Assembly (NCBI GenBank): GCA_944474755.1
Contig: OX104120.1
Coordinates: 37,056,067-37,120,066, forward strand
DNA from: Limnoperna fortunei
Taxonomy: Eukaryota; Mollusca; Bivalvia; Mytilida; Modiolidae
DNA: 64,000 bases
Direction of reading: 5' to 3'
Below, piece after piece: positions 57,799 through 64,000 of this stretch. The position numbers and the translations under genes are program-made. Each line of letters begins with the position of its first letter. The stretch's first letter is position 1. The notes under the pieces were generated by a model. That model searched no databases. It was not told the DNA's origin and saw only the letters and a program-made list of their open reading frames with translations.

Positions 57799-59689
57799 AG
57801 TTCGTTTTGTAAACTTTATGTCTTTTTTTCTTCATTTAAATTGTCCATGGACTTGTAGGCCTCACGGGGTAACTTGGTATATATAGGGTAATACGGATGT
57901 GCGGCCCTAATAAGTCACTTTTTTTACCTCTCCAAAATATATGAATAGGTAGCTTTTTTCATTGAAAAATATATCATTGGGTAGTTGTAAATTTTTTTAT
58001 AAATATATCCATGCCTCAATTCTCATCTTAAGCATGTTAAGCCTATCCCTATGTTAACCACAATGATTTTACAAAGGGTTCCATTAACATAAATTTTTCA
58101 TTTTGGTAGTAAATGTACTATTTTGTCAATGGGGATGTGCAGTAATAAAATATATGAATAGGTCCGATTTATGTCCTTAGTTACACCCCCCCCCATTATA
58201 CACATTTACATTTTTGTTGTTTTTTTTTCTGGAGAGGGCATTACCACGACGTGGCGTTATCACAGCATTATAATGTCATCGTGTCAAATTACAGATTAAT
58301 TAATACCAGCTAGATCTATTCTGAAACATAATTTTACTGATGGTAATGAAATGGACAGAACAAATGTGTTTGAAAGATGGCGGGGAAGTCAAATATTCTG
58401 CTAGTGTATTAATATGAATAATGAACGTAATATTTGTTTTCCTAAATCTGCGAGTATTTTTACAATTAAGCTCTGATTCTACTGTTAAAAAGACAACATA
58501 ATATTGTTTTAATTTCAAGCGTCGATCGGAATATTTTGAGGGACGACGGAACTACATTTTAGATCGTATTATTTTCCGAAAAATGTAAACGGCGGTAAAG
58601 TTCAACATGCAACTTTTGTAAGTTTTGAGTTTAAGGGTACTACAGTTAATAATGGCAGTAACCACACAAAACCACATTATAACCTAATAAATTTACATAT
58701 AAAAAGGTGAAAGTTAAGTGATGTTGATCGACATATTTTTCTTCTGTATAGGATAATTCACAGTCACTCATGTCGTACATTTGGAAAACTCGCCTGATAA
58801 CATTTTACAATATTGTACACTGCCTTATTGCAATACCAATAAATATCCTAGTGCCCACTGACAACAGACTTAGAAAACACCATACACAAACGTATCAACA
58901 CATACAAACTTCCAAAGATGACACAAATGGTCATTATTTCCTCGCACAATGGAACATGTGCTACCACCTCAACTTGTCTTGTTATTGCAGACTCGGTCAG
59001 TAGATTCATTTTCTGGGCACAGTTAAAACCAGCTGTGCTCTTCGCACAAATTTAAATGTAAAATCTAATGTTCATAGTTTAAGCTGCACTCTATATATTA
59101 AATTCATGCATGTGCACATCAAGTAATCAAGTAATTTTTTAATTACCTGTATACACACACTGGGGCTTGTCAACCTGTAGACAAAAACATAGTTGTGTAC
59201 ACATTGTGGTATGGAGTTAAAGATGAAGAAAGCTTTATTTTCATTCGGCACAATATATAACAATATAACTAGCTCTATATAGAGCTTTTTACTGAATAAG
59301 AACACACAACAAACTATTCAAAGACATATATATCAAGACTAATATGTATAAGACCTACATATACATATGACATGACAATGCAACAATAAGACATAAAGAC
59401 AATAAATATAGTATATGACAACACAAAAACATACTTTTACATAAACAGTGGCACAATAAAACTAGCAGAGATGAAAAGTGTTTATGACATATACTTTTGC
59501 TTATTCTTTGTGCCATAACCATTTAATGTAAATGTGTTTATGCAAATAAATATTGTCTATAAACTAAAAGCACACCTGAGAGAGCACTATGTAGGTAATA
59601 GCAACATGCTGTTAAAATTCTATAATCCACCACGAGAGCATATAATGTGTGTGATAGCATAATACAATATAATTATTTACTTGCCAAAT
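57799..59689. other. Intergenic, nothing recognised
   Basis: AT-rich DNA right of the giant transposon; no coding signal or repeat was identified. Confidence 0.45.
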
Positions 59690-60150
59690 GAACAGCAGCA
59701 CTCTGTTCTATTCCAGGACTGAATGAGAGACTTAAATTGAGAAAAACTGTTTTCAGTCCTGGAATGGTCTGCAAGGCTGTTCCACAATACAGCAGCAGCA
59801 TAACGAAAGCTTTTCTTACCATATGTAGTTGATTTTACATGAGGTATGTCCAAAATATTGTTATTCCTGAAATTATATTTAGACTGTTTTACATTACAAG
59901 ATTATGTAAGCACGCTGGTGAAAGTTTGTTTATTATTTTGAAAGTTTCTAAGGCCATCTTTGATTTTTCCAAAAGTTGGTCACCGTCATATGAGCTTGAA
60001 TAGTCATTAATAAAACGTAGTGCCCTTTCTTCCACTTTTGCAATTTTTGTTGAATTCCTTTCTGTACAAAAATGCCATGCCAAAGGGCAGACGTTAAAAT
60101 TACTGAGAATGAAAGTATGAAAAATGGTGAGATTGCTCAGTCTGTCCAAA
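59690..60150 (-). pseudogene. 5'-truncated LINE reverse-transcriptase fragment
   Basis: On the minus strand the first part reads FHTFILSNFNVCPLAWHFCT and KVEERALRFINDYSSSYD, typical of the region after the polymerase core in CR1/Jockey-like non-LTR retrotransposons. A later, out-of-frame part reads KSTTYGKKSFRYAAAVLWNS and SFSQFKSLIQSW, the family C-terminus, ending at TAA near 59690. The polymerase catalytic part is absent and the frame is broken, so it is a dead copy. LINEs like this could have supplied the machinery for the SINEs here. Confidence 0.82.
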
Positions 60151-61524
60151 AATGGTCCTAAATGTTTTCAATGTTAAAGTGCTGTGATGCCTTCCTGCTG
60201 AAATAGCATTTCCCAAAATGGCCAGGAAAAGCCCTGCTACAGCTGTTACGTGGACAATCATGTAATGTTATAAATCTACTATAACCCTAGTTGTATTTGG
60301 CAATCATATACAATTATACATATTGATGTTATTTTAAATATTATTTATAGTCTTGCTTGAAACTCCTCCTACACCTCTGAATGGAGTTTGATGCAATTTA
60401 AACATAATCTTGTCACATAGTCCGATTGTGCACCTGACATTTAACATTTTGATCAAAATGATATTTGGGGTTTCCCATAGAAAGTCTTTCATTGAAATAA
60501 GTGGGTACCCATCTCTTATCCACAACCCCACCTACAATTTGATCAACCTTTCACAGAATCTTTGTCACATAGTGCCATTGTGCACCTGACATAACATTTT
60601 GATAGATCAATATTTGGGATGTTTTGAAAATTGGGGAAAAGGGGGGGGGGGGGGTTTCAATTAGTTAGCATTGCTCACAGTTTTTCTTGTTTGAAATCTG
60701 TAAATAATAGTCAAGCATACACCTGATCAGTATGTAATCTTCATTACAGAATGAAATACAGTATAAGAAAAGAAGACATACATACCTGTAACAGTAAAAC
60801 ATTGAAACCAGTCAGGTTGGCAATTACTTATAAGTGTATTTACTATAATATGCCGAGTCTCGGCTTTACATTACAAACCTTTTATATTGCCTATTTCATT
60901 TGTGAACATGTAGGCAAATTTTGTTATTATAGTAAAAAGGCATATATTGTCTTCAGTTTTATACTTTGAATCTTATCTAAGAAGGAAGTTTGAGGATTAT
61001 ACGTAAGAACAAACTGAAGTTTTTTTTCGATCTGTTAGATTTTGTTTACTAGCTGTCTTTTGCTTTCTCCATTTCCTGATACATGTATTTTATTCAATAC
61101 TATATTCTCTACCAGTGCCCAGATTACCCTGATCTTCATAGGCATAGGTAATTATGTTATTCCTTCCCCATGTATTTTACCAATGCTTGCAATGAAAAAT
61201 TCAGAGGTATGATTAAATTTTGAAAGTGAAATAAATTTATAGGCAAGAATGTAATTTTGGGTACACATTAAAGGGTTCCAGTAAACAATTATCACTTAAA
61301 TATTGTTTATTTTAACATTTATATCAAATCTATTTTTTATTTCTATACAACTCCACTTGACTTGGGCAAGCCATGATCCAATGTGATAATTGAAATTATC
61401 ATTTAATGATTTCTGCTATTGTTTTAATGTGATTTCTCTAGACTTTTAATCTTTCAACAATCATTTATTGTAATTATTTCCACTCTAATTAAATCTTTCA
61501 CTTGCTCCCTCTTTTGTTGTTGTC
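60151..61524. other. Intergenic, mostly unrecognised
   Basis: Contains a local duplication in which TTGTCACATAGT.C(G/C)ATTGTGCACCTGACAT occurs at about 60412 and 60562. Otherwise no signal. Confidence 0.4.
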
Positions 61525-62817
61525 AGGCCAACATTTTTATATTTTATGTTTTACGTGAGCGCCGACCCTAATTTCTGGCGAAATGAAAAAAAAACAAAAA
61601 AATAAAAGAAGCAAAATTGTCTTTTATTTTTCCTCTCTCCGCCGACTTGATGAATTCTTCCCTAGCAAAATAAAATTACCCACGATCTGTCAGAGAACTA
61701 TAATTCAGGGCTAACACACTGGGCGAAGTGGGCGACAAAGTCGCCCTACTGGAGTAGATTTCACAAAAAGTCGTAAGTGTTGGAAGATCAAAGGTAAATC
61801 TATTGTGACGTCATAACTTACGATAGATTTTACACTTACGACTTTTTGTGAAATCGACCCCAGCTGGGACCTGAAGTTGCCCTACGGCGCCTCAAAAGCG
61901 AATTCGCCCTGTTATTTCCCTAAAAAAGTCGCCCGATGGTTCACAGTAGATACTTGCATATGATCTGGTCCAAATAATTCAAACAGACTACCAATTTATC
62001 AGTAAATGTGTAATTCCAATAAAAACAGCAAACAATATGCGTATTTAACATTTTTTCAAAGGATTTACGTCTTTCAACTGGATTACGCGCCATTTGTTTA
62101 TTTACCGGATGTGACTAATTACCGGAAGTGAACAACGAAGAAAAGTAAAGTACAACGGCCCATAATGAAAAATCGTAATTTGTTTGATAAAAAAAAACTT
62201 TTAATTGGTTTCAAATGTCAGTTCTTTCAAAGTGTATTGTATTTTACCAATTTTCTTTGATAAACATATGAGCTGCACTTGAAAGAATACAGAGCTATAG
62301 TAATTATTGACATCATGAAAAGTTCTGTAGATGGGTGTCCCATGAAGCAATTTTGATCAGCACAACTTTGTCCAAGTGGAAGTGTGCTGAACAGAAGAAT
62401 TATTTTTGGGTTTAATGTTATCTATTTTCTTTGAAAATTTTGTTCAGATAAACATGACATGTTCATAACAAATTGTTAGAAATATTATGATGTATACAAG
62501 AACTTCATAATAATAAAAAAATCATTTAGATTTATTCTTTGATATATGATATAAAATGAATATTTTAACAATGAATGTTTATACTAACTGAACTTATGTC
62601 AATAATATTTATGATCATAGCAATAAATTTTCTCAATAATAAGTTTTTACGAAAAATAAAAATATGCTGACAGATTTTCAATTTAATTTTATTTTTTTTG
62701 TCGTCTCTACCAAAAAGTGGATTTTATTTTTATTTTTATTTTGCCCCCTCTTCCCCCCCCCCCCCCCCAATTTGTTTAAAAAAACCAGTAAAACAAACAA
62801 TAAAAAAATGTTGGCCT
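61525..62817. mobile_element. Possible 1.3-kb element with AGGCCAACATTTTT inverted ends
   Basis: AGGCCAACATTTTTA at 61525 and TAAAAAAATGTTGGCCT ending at 62817 are inverted. The inner flanks are A-rich and T-rich respectively. It encloses the hairpin at 61751-61861. Short ends in AT-rich DNA make this tentative. Confidence 0.4.
61751..61861. mobile_element. Hairpin MITE with 24-bp perfect arms
   Basis: GATTTCACAAAAAGTCGTAA... (61757-61780) pairs exactly with 61832-61855. The outer GGAGTA/GGGGTC bases pair partly, and an inner AAATCTAT/ATAGATTT pair flanks TGTGACGTCATA. Confidence 0.8.
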
Positions 62818-63329
62818 CACTGTGAAAATCTGACAACATATAATAGGTGATGTATACAGAATACAGAGTAATGATCTCCTTATATAGGATTTGACCCTAA
62901 CCTTTCCTACACCTATATTTTAAACTGTTGCTGTTTAAAGACGAATGCTTTTCAACCCTGAACATTTCAAACTTGCAATTTTTCTGAAATTGGAATGGAT
63001 AGATTACATTTACCGGTAATTTAGGACAGTTTAAGATTGCAAGTAAAATTTAATTTTTTTGTTTTCAAATTTTTAATCAATGAACAAGGACAACTTTTTC
63101 CCCAAAAGGGTGCTAGTGGTTTTGTTTTCATTTTCCCCAATTTTCACAAATAATGACACTCAGTGGTACCATCACACCAGGGGTTGGTAAGGCCATTCGC
63201 AATTAGCGTTTCAGTGCTGGACATTGTCCATTGCAGTACAACTGGGAAGGACCAGAGTGTGTCATAGTAATTTTACAAAATAATAAGAATAAATTAAGAT
63301 CTGCATCATCATACCTCTTCTAATACTAT

Positions 63330-63600
63330 ACTGTGAGGGCTCTCAAAGCTTGACCCACAGAACAGCCCAGTGTGTCCGCTGGTGGCAGATAAGGGTGCCC
63401 ACCTGTTATGGGGTTGTCATGGACCCCAGTGGCTAATGTTTGGAGAGTGCCACACTCCTTGCAGGATTAAGGTTGCTACAAAAAGCTAAATTATTCACCC
63501 TTACGAATACCCTGTACTTTTCCAATGGCAGCAAAAAAATTTTTTCCTTTGGTCCAAATTGATTTATTGTTTGTTAACTTGTTCACCCTTTGACCTCGTG
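63330..63600 (+). repeat. Dispersed repeat pair B, copy 2
   Basis: Contains CTTGACCCACAGAACAGCCC, TGTTTGGAGAGTGCCACACT and TACAAAAAGCTAAATTATTC. Lies about 120 bp before repeat pair A copy 2. Confidence 0.72.
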
Positions 63601-63718
63601 TCAAAGGCATGACCAATAGGCATATATTTGTTTCCTTTGCTAACAAAACTGAGGAAATAATTTTATCAGAATCAATGACGTCTTTGATCAAATTAAATTA
63701 TTTTTACCAAATCATTTA

Positions 63719-63985
63719 TGATAGCGAGCTATACGGTTACATGCGTGTGTGTAAAAAAAGTCACGTGATCCTTATGAACAAATCCATTTCAGATGGTAGC
63801 TGAGCTATCCGAAGAAAATATTGTAGACGAACGAAAAAATATATAATATAAAAGTAGAAAAAAATAATTTTGACATTGATAAAATGAAAGTGTTTATTTG
63901 TTAAATTACTGCAAAAATGCCAGACAAATTTTTTTCAATCTGAAATGCTGTATTTGAAATTGAGTTTTGTGACGTCACCAACACA
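63719..63985 (+). repeat. Dispersed repeat pair A, copy 2
   Basis: Copy of 9607-9880 at the right edge of the window; it may continue beyond it. Confidence 0.8.
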
Positions 63986-64000
63986 TTAGATAAGACGTCA

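Overview
The window is nuclear DNA of an animal, almost certainly a bivalve mollusc. It is AT-rich and intron-rich, it carries a molluscan-type troponin T gene, and it is filled with tRNA-derived SINEs, foldback/MITE elements, minisatellites, and elements with a tandem period of about 165 bp that end in a GCTCACCTGACC-type hairpin. Species cannot be fixed from the sequence alone. Nothing prokaryotic was seen.

Region 1 (1-8.5 kb) is intergenic: SINEs (one nested inside another), a degenerate tandem repeat at 2.35-2.69 kb and a MITE at 4.8-5.07 kb. Region 2 (8.8-42.3 kb) is the troponin T gene on the minus strand. Eleven coding exons join in phase to give a 308-residue protein. The introns are large and full of repeats. 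A 12-nt in-frame microexon and a 5' noncoding exon with a TATA-like box near 42.2 kb are also proposed.

Region 3 (43842-57792) is a single DNA transposon of about 13.95 kb. It has matching terminal inverted repeats (TACGGAAGCCTTTTAGGGCC...), a 6-bp target-site duplication (ATTTAC) on both sides, and about 20 and 26 copies of a 21-bp repeat just inside the two ends in mirror orientation. Inside are (i) an intact plus-strand gene of three exons encoding a 671-residue protein with a SAM-like region, a possible beta-grasp region and a HECT ubiquitin-ligase domain with its catalytic cysteine, and (ii) a minus-strand DDE/integrase-type transposase gene broken by apparent frameshifts. Younger retroposons with clean target duplications have inserted into it. 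The pairing of an intact ubiquitin-ligase-like gene with a decayed transposase inside one bounded element is the most interesting feature of the window.

Region 4 (57.8-64 kb) is intergenic, with a 5'-truncated LINE reverse-transcriptase fragment, a hairpin MITE, and second copies of two repeats also found at 9.6 and 31.6 kb.

Functionally, only troponin T (thin-filament regulation in muscle) and the transposon-borne HECT protein look like intact protein-coding genes. The transposon lies about 1.5 kb upstream of the proposed troponin T promoter, with its HECT gene pointing away from it.
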